A stretch of 64,000 nt of DNA. Source: Pedobacter sp. L105 (GTDB taxonomy: Bacteria > Bacteroidota > Bacteroidia > Sphingobacteriales > Sphingobacteriaceae). Position numbers and translations under genes: made by a program. A model generated the notes under the pieces. That model was not told the origin of the DNA. It did not search any database and was given only the letters and a program-made list of their open reading frames with translations. The stretch covers positions 62,001 to 126,000 of the forward strand of contig NZ_LMUP01000003.1 of NCBI RefSeq assembly GCF_009765875.1, given 5' to 3'. Position 1 is the stretch's first letter. Each line of letters starts with the position of its first letter. Shown here in pieces: positions 1 through 8,556 of this stretch.

Positions 1-170
1 ATAATAATCCGCAATTTACCCAAGCTGACCGATAAAAACTAAAAAAACAAACATGAACATCCTCAGTCCTTCAGCAGGCTGTTCAAGGCAAAGACCAGTT
101 TATCACCTTTGGATTTTAAAGCGAGTTTTAATTGACATAAGGCCTTGAATCATCACGATTAACATTGTCT
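1..170. other. Left edge, possible gene ends only
   Basis: There is no complete gene here. On the plus strand two short open stretches end in this segment (stops at 33-35 and 40-42); either could be the last codons of a gene starting outside the window, and they cannot be told apart. On the minus strand, bases 63-151 read as an open stretch of 27 codons that looks like a lysine/leucine-rich protein C-terminus, but it is cut off upstream by a stop and lies just downstream of the permease gene, so it may be a decayed fragment. Confidence 0.2.
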
Positions 171-2537
171 TTATTCATATCTTAACGCATCTATAGGGGC
201 TGCCTTAGCTACTTTGATGGATTGCACGCTGACTGTTAAAATGGCAATAATCAATGATAAACCCATGGCCACAGCGAAGGGCATAATGGTAATTGGTACT
301 CTAAATTCAAAGGCCGACAACCATTTATTGATAATGATATAAGCCAGTGGAAAAGCAATCAGATTGGAGATCGCAACCAGCTTAATAAAATCTATATTAA
401 GCAGCGTTAATATACTAAGCGTACTGGCACCTAATATCTTGCGGATGCTCACTTCTTTTTTCCTCTGTTCGGCAATAAATAAGGCCAATCCCAGCAAGCC
501 TAAGCACGAAATAAAAATGGCGAAACCTCCAAACCAATTAGATAAAGTTCCCAGTAGTTTCTCATCCAGGAACTTCTGTTCAAAGTTTTCATCTACAAAC
601 TTCCTGTCAACAGGGAAACCCGGATTAAGTGTTTTAAAAACACCATCAATCTGATCTGCTGAAGTACCCACGCTTTGAGCAGGATTTAGCCGGACAACGA
701 CATATTGAACCCTATCCATATTCTTATCTATAAACATTGGTGTTGCTTTTTTATAAGGAGACTCCATTACAAAGTCTTTCATCACCCCAATAACAGTAAC
801 GTTGGTTCCATTAATTGTTAGTTTAGCACCAATAGGCTGTTTTAATCCCATTGCGTTCACCGCCGCCTCATTGATCATCACTTTTGAAGAATCATCCTGA
901 AAATCTGATGTAAACTCCCGGCCGGCAACCATACCAGAACCAATAGTTTTAACAAAATCGTCACCTGTAGTCCTGCTGTTAAACAATATGTTTTCTTTAG
1001 GGTTTTTCCCTAGCCAGTCCACACCCCAGGTATTGTTTCCGCCCTCAATTAAACTGCTGCTAAAAAAAGTCACCTGGGAAGCTGACCCGGTTTTAATGAG
1101 TTGCTCTTTCAGCATGGCTAGTTTATCTTTTCCTTGTAGGGTTCCTTGGATCGGGATCTCAATCAAGCCGGTTTTTTGATAACCTATTGGTTTGTTCTTA
1201 ATGTAATGAAGTTGCTGATAAATAACAGAGGTACAGATAATCAGACAGGCTGCAAACACAAACTGAAATACAACCAGGATCTTTCTTACTGAAAGTGAAG
1301 CACTGCCAGCTGTACTAAACCCTTTAAGTACTTTAACCGGTTCAAACGAAGAAAGGTAAAATGCGGGATAGCTGCCAGCAATAAAACCGGTGATTACAGT
1401 TAAGCCTACCAAGACCGACCAAAATTGCCAGTCGCCATAATCAATCGTTAGCTTAATATTTAACAGGTTATTAAAATAGGGGAGGCTAAGCTCCATCAAT
1501 ATAAAGGCGAAAAGCATTCCTATAAAAGAAATCAAAATAGATTCCAGCAAGAACTGGATGATGAGCGCCCCTCTTGAAGAACCTATAGACTTTCTGATGC
1601 CCACTTCCTTAGCCCTTTTTTCTGATCTGGCAGTAGAAAGATTCATGAAATTCACACAGGCAATTAAAAGGATACAAAAGGCAAGAAGAAGAAAAATCTT
1701 AACCTGATTGATCTTACCGCCAATTGCCTTTCCGTTTTCAAATTTGTCGTATAAGTGCCATTTCGACAAAGGGTGCAGCAGGGCAGTGTTGACTGATCCC
1801 GTCATATTTTGCCGATAAATTTTATTGATTTCCCCATTAGCCTGATCAAAAGCACTATTGTTCTGTAGCTGTACTACAGTTAGGCAAAAGTTATTTCCCC
1901 AGCTTTGGTTATTTGCCCAGGGTTCCAGCCGGATAAACAATGTCCAGGGCATTAGATAATCAAACTGGATACTGCTGTTTTTAGGCAGATCTTCAATCAC
2001 ACCTTCTACTTTTAAAACCTCTTTATACTGTAATTTCACTGTTTTATTTATCGGGTCTTCCTCTCCAAAGAGGGCCTTAGCCATCGTTTTGGTCAGGATA
2101 ATTGAATTAACATTTTTTAATGCAGTACCCGGGTTTCCCTTGATAAATTTGTAGTCGAATATTTTTAAAAAATCAGGATCTGCGTAAATAGCATTTTTCT
2201 TGAAATTCTTTTCTCCGTTACTAACCATATCTTCCCTTGGATAGCTGGAGTGAGAGGCATAGGCTACCCCAGGTATTTTAGTTTTCACCTCATTTGCCAT
2301 CACTCCGGGAGTCCATGCCCAGCTAAACGTCTCTGTGTTGGTTTTAAGGTTATGATAAACGATATATGTTTTGTCGAAATTTTTAAACTGCCTGTCATAA
2401 CTCCATTCATAAGCTACATATAACAGTAAGATCATGCAGCTGGCAAGGCCAATTGCTAAACCTCCAACGTTGATCAGGGTATATCCTTTATTTTTCCAAA
2501 GGCTGCGCAGTGCTATTTTTAAATTGAGTTTGAACAT
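171..2537 (-). CDS. FtsX/MacB-type ABC transporter permease
   Basis: Inner-membrane permease of 788 residues, in the double-length form common in Bacteroidota. One membrane helix lies near residues 20-42, followed by a large MacB-type periplasmic domain (about 45-270) and three helices with an FtsX core near 275-400. The sequence then repeats this plan: a helix near 420, a second periplasmic domain, and three C-terminal helices. The motif EVGIRKSIG after the second helix and EVSIRKILGAS near the end are the paired cytoplasmic FtsX signatures. Such permeases work with a LolD/MacB-like ATPase in lipoprotein release, drug or peptide export, or mechanotransmission; no ATPase gene is adjacent, so the substrate is unknown. 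The start MFKLNLKIALRSL is typical of the family. Family call secure, role open. Confidence 0.9.
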   Translation of the reverse strand: MFKLNLKIALRSLWKNKGYTLINVGGLAIGLASCMILLLYVAYEWSYDRQFKNFDKTYIVYHNLKTNTETFSWAWTPGVMANEVKTKIPGVAYASHSSYPREDMVSNGEKNFKKNAIYADPDFLKIFDYKFIKGNPGTALKNVNSIILTKTMAKALFGEEDPINKTVKLQYKEVLKVEGVIEDLPKNSSIQFDYLMPWTLFIRLEPWANNQSWGNNFCLTVVQLQNNSAFDQANGEINKIYRQNMTGSVNTALLHPLSKWHLYDKFENGKAIGGKINQVKIFLLLAFCILLIACVNFMNLSTARSEKRAKEVGIRKSIGSSRGALIIQFLLESILISFIGMLFAFILMELSLPYFNNLLNIKLTIDYGDWQFWSVLVGLTVITGFIAGSYPAFYLSSFEPVKVLKGFSTAGSASLSVRKILVVFQFVFAACLIICTSVIYQQLHYIKNKPIGYQKTGLIEIPIQGTLQGKDKLAMLKEQLIKTGSASQVTFFSSSLIEGGNNTWGVDWLGKNPKENILFNSRTTGDDFVKTIGSGMVAGREFTSDFQDDSSKVMINEAAVNAMGLKQPIGAKLTINGTNVTVIGVMKDFVMESPYKKATPMFIDKNMDRVQYVVVRLNPAQSVGTSADQIDGVFKTLNPGFPVDRKFVDENFEQKFLDEKLLGTLSNWFGGFAIFISCLGLLGLALFIAEQRKKEVSIRKILGASTLSILTLLNIDFIKLVAISNLIAFPLAYIIINKWLSAFEFRVPITIMPFAVAMGLSLIIAILTVSVQSIKVAKAAPIDALRYE

Positions 2538-2891
2538 ATCAGAAAGGTAAAATAACGATTTTATTTAACGGCTACCGTGGTGCCAAAAGCTAAATAGATG
2601 CCAATAAAAAAAATAAAGGCTGAAAGGATCATTAAGGCATTTGTTAAATGAATTGAATTGCTGAAATGTTCGAAATTGAACAGTTACTGTACATTATCGT
2701 ACGAGGGAGGGCAAGTTTTAAGTGAATAATGCGGGCAACGTTTTTTCAATTCCGTTACATGTTATTAAGAACCTGGTTGAATAGGTGAAAGTATTTAAAT
2801 TTTTCCTCCTCCGGAAATAGGATTTTACTTAAACCCGATATTAGCTGCGCTAATGTTGTATATTCAAGTGTTAAAACTTAAGCTCTCACTC
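2538..2891. other. Divergent intergenic region with a possible tiny membrane peptide
   Basis: About 350 bases between two divergent genes. On the minus strand, bases 2561-2632 read as a 23-residue hydrophobic peptide beginning MILSAFIFFIGIYLAFG, one likely membrane helix. The same open frame extends upstream without a clear start before a stop, so it may be a leaderless tail of a decayed gene rather than a live one. It lies just upstream of, and in the same direction as, the permease gene. No clear promoter consensus was seen in the rest. Confidence 0.25.
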
Positions 2892-4025
2892 ATGAAAAAA
2901 ATATTGCTGTCGTTATTATTTCTTGTGCCCTTTGCAGCATTGGCGCAAGCTCCTTTCACGATTAAAGGTATCGGCGATGGTTTAAAAAATGGCGATAAAA
3001 TATATCTCACGTATTGGCTAGAGGATAAATTGAAACTAGATTCGGCTGTAGTTAATCATCACACTTTCGGCTTTAAAGGAAGCATAAATGGGATCACTCC
3101 GGCCCATCTGAACCAAAATGAAAACCCTACGCAAATAGATATATACTATAACGCTATCGCGTTTTATATAGAACCGGGAGATATTTTGTTTTCTACTGCC
3201 GATTCTCTTAAATACGCTGCCATTTCGGGCACTAAAACGAACCGGGATTTAACTGCCATTTCCGAAGATTTAAAAACTTTGCAAAATAAGTATGTCAAAC
3301 TCGAGAATGATTTTGATGAGCTGAAACCCGAGCAACAAAAAGATATTAACGAAGTTGCCAATTTTCGCAAGAAAAGGAAGGTGTTACTTACAGAGATGGA
3401 GCCAGTTAAGTTTGGTTTTATCAGTACCCATCCTGATTCCTACATCAGTCTAGTTACCATACAAGATTTGCTGAAAAATGACGCACCTATACAACAGATA
3501 GCTGCCGCTTACAATACCTTAACGCCGGATGTAAAGGCTACCCCTTCAGGTAAGAAAATGGCAGCCGATATAACAACCAACGTAGCAGGAAAGTTAAAAT
3601 CAGCTGTTAACCTGATGGCTCCGGATTTTACCTTGCCTGATACAGAAGGTAAGCTGGTAAAACTGGCCGATTATAAAGCTAAATATGTAATGGTTGATTT
3701 TTGGGCATCATGGTGTTTGCCTTGCCGTCAGGAAAATCCTAACGTTATACTGGCATATAATAAATTTAAGGATAAAGGATTCACCGTATTAGGCGTTTCA
3801 CTGGACAGTGAGCAAACGAAAAAAGACTGGATAAAAGCCATTAAAGAAGATGGCCTTACCTGGACACAGGTATCAGACTTGAAAGGCTGGAAAAATAAGG
3901 CGGCACTGCTTTACGGTGTAACCTCTATTCCCGCTAATGTACTGATAGACCCCACCGGCAAAATTGTAGCGCGTAATGTTAAAGACAAGGTTTTGATGGA
4001 TAAACTTGCAGAGCTGTTGAAATAA
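2892..4025 (+). CDS. DUF4369-thioredoxin (TlpA-like) disulfide oxidoreductase
   Basis: Secreted thiol-disulfide protein of 377 residues. A signal peptide covers residues 1-19 (MKKILLSLLFLVPFAALAQ); an upstream in-frame ATG at 2853 would add 13 residues before this signal and is rejected. Residues 20-115 match the DUF4369 beta domain, a charged helical linker follows, and residues 240-377 form a TlpA/AhpC-TSA thioredoxin fold. The redox motif is WCLPC, with C275 and C278, and the cis-proline is P347 in TSIPA. Such proteins in Bacteroidota reduce or oxidise periplasmic cysteines, for example in cytochrome maturation or starvation response, but the exact partner is unknown. It stands alone, convergent with the sigma/anti-sigma pair. 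Confidence 0.9.
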   Translation: MKKILLSLLFLVPFAALAQAPFTIKGIGDGLKNGDKIYLTYWLEDKLKLDSAVVNHHTFGFKGSINGITPAHLNQNENPTQIDIYYNAIAFYIEPGDILFSTADSLKYAAISGTKTNRDLTAISEDLKTLQNKYVKLENDFDELKPEQQKDINEVANFRKKRKVLLTEMEPVKFGFISTHPDSYISLVTIQDLLKNDAPIQQIAAAYNTLTPDVKATPSGKKMAADITTNVAGKLKSAVNLMAPDFTLPDTEGKLVKLADYKAKYVMVDFWASWCLPCRQENPNVILAYNKFKDKGFTVLGVSLDSEQTKKDWIKAIKEDGLTWTQVSDLKGWKNKAALLYGVTSIPANVLIDPTGKIVARNVKDKVLMDKLAELLK

Positions 4026-4102
4026 ATCTTTATTGCTGTAATATTTTCAATGATTAAATATCATCATTCATTTGCTTGTTTTTCATTATCCGCTTACAAA
4101 CA

Positions 4103-4378
4103 TTATTTTTTATTTAACTCATCTTCAATTTGCGCTTGTAATGCCGCCTTAAAGTCATCGCCCAACTTAAACTCCGGTTTTTTATCGGTCTTTAACATTT
4201 GGCTGATCATCTGGTTAATTTTCTGACTTTGGCCTACATACAGGCGGCAGAAGCTACAGCCCACCAGATGAACGCGCAACTCCACAGACTCCCTGAAGGT
4301 GATTTTACTGATCAGCCTCTTGTCAATCAAATAGGTTGCCTTACGGCAATTATAGATCACGTTTATTAAGTTGTTCAT
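4103..4378 (-). CDS. Small zinc-finger anti-sigma factor
   Basis: Cytoplasmic protein of 91 residues encoded one base after the stop of an ECF sigma factor. It carries H37-x3-C41-x2-C44 (HLVGCSFC), the signature of zinc-binding anti-sigma domains that clasp the sigma factor. There is no membrane helix, so this would be a soluble regulator rather than the usual membrane-spanning type. The C-terminal half is a charged helix. Position and motif together make the call good, though no target signal can be inferred from sequence. Confidence 0.75.
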   Translation of the reverse strand: MNNLINVIYNCRKATYLIDKRLISKITFRESVELRVHLVGCSFCRLYVGQSQKINQMISQMLKTDKKPEFKLGDDFKAALQAQIEDELNKK

Positions 4379-4379
4379 T

Positions 4380-4970
4380 TTACATCCAGTTTTTCTGAAG
4401 GCAAGCCCTCAGGTTGAGTTTAGCGCGGTGAATGATTACCCAAAAATTGGCCTGACTCAATCTGAGTTCGGCACAAACAAAGTCGGTCGTTTCATCGTCC
4501 ATATGTTTCATCGTAAAAACGGACAGCCACATGGCGGGTAATTTTTGCATGCACTGCTGCAGTATATGGTTCAGTTCTTTATGTGCCAGAGAATCAAAAT
4601 CATCGAGACCAAATTGTTTCGGCGCATGTTCTTTTTTCCAATGCCCATTTTCTTGAAAAAAATCAGGTTCTTCGCCTATCGGATTTTTAATTTCTTCTGT
4701 TTTTAATCCAGACGATTTTGCGCGGTATACATCATAGATCTTATTTTTTAAAATGGCCGTTAACCAGGTTCTTTCTGAACTTTTACCCTCAAATTTGTGC
4801 ATACTTTGGAGGGCTGCTAAAAAAGTTTCCTGCACAAGGTCGCGCGCCTGATCTTCGTCGCTGATCCGCTTAATAGCGAATAGATATAAATAATCAGCAT
4901 AAGTATTGACCCAATTTTTGGGGTCTGGCATCTGATCCACAGGGGGTAATTCAATTTCGTCCATTATCAT
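4380..4970 (-). CDS. RNA polymerase ECF sigma factor
   Basis: Sigma-70 family factor of 196 residues. Region 2 lies at about residues 24-85, with the core-binding stretch DQARDLVQETFLAAL and the -10 recognition stretch RTWLTAILKNKIYDVYR. Region 4 is near residues 140-190 (LPAMWLSVFTMKHMDDETT...). The long acidic linker between them is slightly extended. It is translated together with the zinc-finger anti-sigma factor directly downstream. The start could be either methionine of the first three residues (MIMDE). An imperfect inverted repeat at 5004-5039 lies in its upstream region and may be a control site. Confidence 0.9.
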   Translation of the reverse strand: MIMDEIELPPVDQMPDPKNWVNTYADYLYLFAIKRISDEDQARDLVQETFLAALQSMHKFEGKSSERTWLTAILKNKIYDVYRAKSSGLKTEEIKNPIGEEPDFFQENGHWKKEHAPKQFGLDDFDSLAHKELNHILQQCMQKLPAMWLSVFTMKHMDDETTDFVCAELRLSQANFWVIIHRAKLNLRACLQKNWM

Positions 4971-5003
4971 AAACAGGTTTTGTTGGTAACCCTGCTAAAA
5001 CCT

Positions 5004-5039
5004 TTATCCTAAATTCGGGGTAAATATACCGAAGGATAA
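5004..5039. promoter_or_regulatory. Inverted repeat upstream of the sigma factor
   Basis: Read on the plus strand: TTATCC (5004-5009), TTCGG (5014-5018), centre, CCGAA (5029-5033), GGATAA (5034-5039). The arms are complementary except for a four-base insertion on the left. On the minus strand the centre holds TATATTTA (5021-5028), seven of eight matches to the Bacteroidota -7 element TAnnTTTG, placed to drive the sigma gene. A repressor or autoregulatory site is therefore plausible. The function is inference. Confidence 0.4.
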
Positions 5040-5118
5040 CGGTCTAAAATGGTATAGATATATATTCAAAAACAATAGCCTATAGATAAACTCAATAATC
5101 GACTGTTAAATTTAACCT

Positions 5119-5126
5119 TAGCTTTG
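5119..5126 (+). promoter_or_regulatory. Bacteroidota -7 promoter element
   Basis: TAGCTTTG matches TAnnTTTG exactly and lies 22 bases upstream of the ATG of the small membrane protein at 5148. A good TTTG -33 element at the expected distance is not seen. Confidence 0.4.
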
Positions 5127-5147
5127 GCCACGTAACTCCAAATTTAT

Positions 5148-5525
5148 ATGATGGAATACTATATCAATACCATAAAAGATTACTTATTTCATCAGGCCAA
5201 TTTGCACCAGCTTAATCCCTGGTTATTTGGCGCTTTTTACTTGTTAAGTAAGATCTTGTTTCTCTCTTTTTTAGGATGGGCCATTAAAAATTTAAGACAA
5301 AAGACTTCTGTACTTCTACCTTTGCTGTTAGCCGCTTTAGGTTACAGTATACCTTATTTGTATTTGATCATTGCGGGGAAGAATATTCCGTTCTGGATAT
5401 ATCTGGTAATCAGCCTTATCTATTTATTCAGCGCATGGTCTATACGGGCAAAGCTCAAGTCTGCCAGGCTTCAGTCTGAAACAAATGATACTGCCGATGC
5501 TATCATTACCAAAACTGATAACTAA
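5148..5525 (+). CDS. Small integral membrane protein, unknown function
   Basis: Protein of 125 residues with three predicted membrane helices: about 26-46 (FGAFYLLSKILFLSFLGWAI), 54-75, and 78-100 (IPFWIYLVISLIYLFSAW). Charged loops and a basic stretch follow the last helix (IRAKLKSARLQ), and the C-terminal tail is hydrophilic. I recognise no family. The gene stands alone between the divergent sigma factor and a convergent lipoprotein gene. The TAGCTTTG element just upstream and normal codon use support its being a real gene. Confidence 0.65.
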   Translation: MMEYYINTIKDYLFHQANLHQLNPWLFGAFYLLSKILFLSFLGWAIKNLRQKTSVLLPLLLAALGYSIPYLYLIIAGKNIPFWIYLVISLIYLFSAWSIRAKLKSARLQSETNDTADAIITKTDN

Positions 5526-5613
5526 AGGAGAAATTTCGCAACCGGCTAGCGGAGCTGTTGCGATTCTGGTTTGATGTCATTGAGGTTAGGAATAAAGGTT
5601 GAACTGAAATTAA

Positions 5614-5639
5614 GCAGGCCTGGTTTTACCCAGACCTGC
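5614..5639 (-). terminator. Hairpin terminator of the spondin lipoprotein gene
   Basis: Ten-base arms GCAGGCCTGG (5614-5623) and CCAGACCTGC (5630-5639). Read on the minus strand the single mismatch becomes a G-U pair, and a U-rich TTAATTTC follows. It sits just after the stop of the gene at 5657. Confidence 0.6.
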
Positions 5640-5656
5640 CAGTTAATTTTGTGATC

Positions 5657-6961
5657 TTATTTAAGTGTTACCCTGATGATGTTACTGATTGCAGGCAGGG
5701 TAGTGAATGCATTAGGATTTGGAATAGCTACAATAGGTGTATTGGTAACCAATGGTGTACCGGCTAAATTAAACTGGGTAATTCCAGCACCAGGAAACTG
5801 ATCAGTTGCTGTTCCATCGTCAAAAAGATTGATGCTCGACGAAATGTCTCCTTTAGTTGTAGCATCCACTCCATTGTCAACTGAGGCAAAGAACCAGTCG
5901 TTCGAAAATCCGTACATCGTTGCTATGGCCAGACGATCACCTTTTGAAACATTGATATCCTGAGATACAATTCCTCCGGCTTTACCGCCGATAGAAGGTA
6001 ATAAAACTGTTGTAGCAGGAGCCGGTAAAACATATACTGCTTTAACACCAGGCTTTCCTTTCAGGTAAGCAGCCAATGTGCTGGCATCTCCCTGTTGTGC
6101 CAGTGGTTTAAGTCCGAAACCTGCGTCGATTGCGCCAGTTTTGTAAATTGGATTGTCTATACCATTATAGATAACAACCAGGATAGGAGACAGGGGAGTA
6201 AAGATTCCTGTTATACTTTTAACATAAGCGCTAAGGGGAGCATTATTACCTGCTTCTGCGATACTGGTTAGGCCATTAGCTGTATATTGTCCGCTGGCAT
6301 AAAGAGGTGCAGTATTTTGCAATGTTCCACCTACGATATAAGAAACGGCCCAAACGCCAGGACTTAAAGGGGTAGGATTGGCAGTACCGCCTGATATGTT
6401 TGTAAGTGTTAAGGTAAATACTGAATTACCATCATATTTTAAGCTTGCTTTTACCAATGAAGATGCAGCCAGATAAGTGTTTCCCTGTGCATCAACTCCT
6501 TTCACCTCTGAAATAGCTTTATTCTCCGCTACTCCCGGATGATTAACAGCTGCGCCTGGTGCCTGGTTTACCCGGGTTCCATTATCCCAAAGTTTTACCT
6601 GTGCAGAAACATCTCCTTCAATTGGATTTCCGTTGGCATCATAAACCTGGATACCTGGGTTGGCGGGTGCAAAGAATAAATCATTTGACCATCCGTACAT
6701 GGAAGCAAAAGTTATGGCTTCGCCTTTAGCTGCAGAAAACTGAAAGGAGACAGATTGTCCGGCCTGGATAAGTCCGGGGGTTCCGGTACCCTGAAATGTG
6801 CCCGATTCTACAAGGGGCTCTGAATTTAAAACGTTCTCAACTGTGATAGAAGATTTTGAAGATGTGGTTACGCCAGTGTTATTGTCTTTTTTACAAGAAG
6901 CAAATGATAAGGCTAGTAATGCAATTAATGCGAAATTTGATGTGTTTTTGAAGTAGTTCAT
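5657..6961 (-). CDS. Tandem spondin-domain lipoprotein
   Basis: Lipoprotein of 434 residues. The chosen start, MNYFKNTSNF, gives a normal lipoprotein signal with the lipidated cysteine at C23 (SFASCKK); an ATG 19 codons upstream would put an unlikely charged extension in front. Two copies of a spondin N-type domain follow. The first, at about 37-210, has FASMYGWSNDLFFAP and LWDNGTRVNQAPGA. The second, at about 270-434, has IATMYGFSNDWFFAS and LFDDGTATDQFPGAG. Spondin domains are C2-like beta sandwiches best known from animal extracellular-matrix proteins. In bacteria they occur in surface proteins of unknown role, possibly adhesion. A terminator follows; no operon partner. Confidence 0.8.
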   Translation of the reverse strand: MNYFKNTSNFALIALLALSFASCKKDNNTGVTTSSKSSITVENVLNSEPLVESGTFQGTGTPGLIQAGQSVSFQFSAAKGEAITFASMYGWSNDLFFAPANPGIQVYDANGNPIEGDVSAQVKLWDNGTRVNQAPGAAVNHPGVAENKAISEVKGVDAQGNTYLAASSLVKASLKYDGNSVFTLTLTNISGGTANPTPLSPGVWAVSYIVGGTLQNTAPLYASGQYTANGLTSIAEAGNNAPLSAYVKSITGIFTPLSPILVVIYNGIDNPIYKTGAIDAGFGLKPLAQQGDASTLAAYLKGKPGVKAVYVLPAPATTVLLPSIGGKAGGIVSQDINVSKGDRLAIATMYGFSNDWFFASVDNGVDATTKGDISSSINLFDDGTATDQFPGAGITQFNLAGTPLVTNTPIVAIPNPNAFTTLPAISNIIRVTLK

Positions 6962-7602
6962 GTTATTAATTTCCCCATTTGTCGGAGACAATAAAGATTC
7001 CTTACAGCCCTTTTTCATTTTTAGCGATAAAAAAGTGAAATTATTTTATGGGCTATATTAAAATTGATAAATTTTGTGAGATTATAAATTGATAATCAGT
7101 TATTTGCTGAATTTATTTTTCCAAGCGAAATCTCAGAAAAAAATGAAATTATTTTATTTGCCCTCGATTTTTCTTCAATGTTGAGGGGATATCACCTTTT
7201 TATTTTTGATTATGCCTCTGTTTAGAGACCTCCCTGTTGAATGACTTCGCCAGTTTAAATAGTCAGTATCAATGAACAACAGCGCATAAGATTTGAAAAA
7301 ACAGGTGATTCAAAACGAATCCACTCTCCATTGCAAGATGCTTTCGGCTACAGGTTGGCTCCGCCTTAGCTCGTCCGTACCTGCCCGATTTTACTAGAGA
7401 AAAGCAGGCAGTTAGGGTGCAGGGAATCTGAAGGCAATCTGGAGTTGAAAGCTTCGTGGTCTTCGTAGTCATTCACTTCTGGGATGCTATTTTTATGGTT
7501 AAGCCAGGTTAGGCAAAAATAATATTACAGTCAAATGCTGTAATAGAAGGACTGGCTGATGAGATGGAAAATAATAGCTGAACTTAGTGTTCGATCGTCA
7601 AT
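6962..7602. other. Long intergenic region with a repeat-like, GC-richer segment
   Basis: About 640 bases without a convincing gene. The left part is AT-rich. Bases about 7260-7475 are richer in GC and contain a minus-strand open frame (7269-7472, 67 codons) with unusual Cys/Arg/Lys/Pro composition, including GRAKAEPTCSRKHLAMESG. That composition is unlike the neighbours and suggests a dispersed intergenic repeat or non-coding element, not a protein gene. A small inverted repeat lies near 7528-7547 (TTACAG...CTGTAA). No copy of the segment was noticed elsewhere in this window. Confidence 0.35.
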
Positions 7603-8496
7603 TTAATTTAAAAGCTGTTTTTTAAACTGCCTTGGGCTTAGACCTGTTTCTCTTTTAAACAAACGGGAGAAATAAGGCAGGTTATCAAAACCAAGTGCAA
7701 AGGCTGTTTCGGTGATACTTTTATCTTCACCTTTGAGGATATTTTTTGCTTCTGACATCAGGAACAGATGGATCAGTTCTATGGCCGTTTTGCCGGTTTC
7801 CTGTTTTAAAAGATCGCTCAGATAACCGGATGAAACATTGAGTTTATCAGCCAGAGAGTTTACTGTTGGTAAACCATGATTGGTCAGCTTACCGTTTTCT
7901 AAATACTCAGAAAGCACTTCGTTAAACCGGGTAACGGTTTTGCCCGATAGTTCTTTGCGGTTAATAAACTGCCGCTTATAAAAGCGTTGCGCATATTTCA
8001 GGATAGACGTTACCTGGGCAATCATGATTTCATTGCTATACTCATCCTGATTATTGTAATATTCGGTTTCGATTTTATGGTAAAGTTCCCAGATAATCTG
8101 TTCTTCTCTCGGTGACAGGTAAAGTGCTTCGCTGGTCTCGTAATCAAAATAATTGTACTTCTTAATATCTGCATGGAGGTAACTTCCGTTAAGGAAATCT
8201 TCATGTAAATAAATAAAAAAACCTTCTCCCTGTGCTTCAACATCGCTTGCTCCCACAATTTGACGTGGTTTTACGAAAGACATGGAACCACTGTTATGGT
8301 CATACTTAGTTTTGCCATAGATCATCTCACCAGACTTGATCTTTTTTAAACCAATCCGGTAAAAATCGCCCGTATAAGACATACCGGCATTTTCGGAGCA
8401 AATACCGTTGCATATCACCAAACTGATCAGTGGGTTTTCCGGTGGCGCAAAATTATTTGCACTATGCAGATCGATAAGATTTTTATAATGTTTCAT
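7603..8496 (-). CDS. AraC-family transcriptional regulator
   Basis: Regulator of 297 residues. The C-terminal 100 residues form a two-helix-turn-helix AraC domain, with VSSGYLSDLLKQETGKTA (first HTH) and ITETAFALGFDNLPYFSRLFKRETGLSPRQFK (second HTH and family signature, quoted in two parts). The N-terminal 190 residues resemble an AraC ligand-sensing cupin-like domain. It lies 60 bases downstream of, and in the same direction as, an SDR oxidoreductase gene; such pairs are frequent in Pedobacter-type genomes, where the regulator probably controls the enzyme. A terminator hairpin sits between the two, so AraC must rely on read-through or a promoter inside the upstream gene. The effector is unknown. 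Confidence 0.9.
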   Translation of the reverse strand: MKHYKNLIDLHSANNFAPPENPLISLVICNGICSENAGMSYTGDFYRIGLKKIKSGEMIYGKTKYDHNSGSMSFVKPRQIVGASDVEAQGEGFFIYLHEDFLNGSYLHADIKKYNYFDYETSEALYLSPREEQIIWELYHKIETEYYNNQDEYSNEIMIAQVTSILKYAQRFYKRQFINRKELSGKTVTRFNEVLSEYLENGKLTNHGLPTVNSLADKLNVSSGYLSDLLKQETGKTAIELIHLFLMSEAKNILKGEDKSITETAFALGFDNLPYFSRLFKRETGLSPRQFKKQLLN

Positions 8497-8506
8497 CTGG
8501 TAAACT

Positions 8507-8537
8507 CAAAAAATCGGCATCCTCGCGGGATGCCGAT
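8507..8537 (-). terminator. Intrinsic terminator after the SDR gene
   Basis: Perfect ten-base stem ATCGGCATCC (8513-8522) and GGATGCCGAT (8528-8537) with a five-base loop, followed on the minus strand by a run of six U. It ends the SDR transcript and lies only 16 bases before the AraC start codon. Confidence 0.85.
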
Positions 8538-8556
8538 AAAATTAAACATTATTTAA

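Noticed and set aside
2853-2891. Upstream ATG for the DUF4369-thioredoxin protein
   Set aside because: It would place 13 residues before a perfect signal peptide.
7269-7472. 67-residue protein gene
   Set aside because: Composition unlike coding sequence in this genome; better explained as a non-coding or repeat segment.
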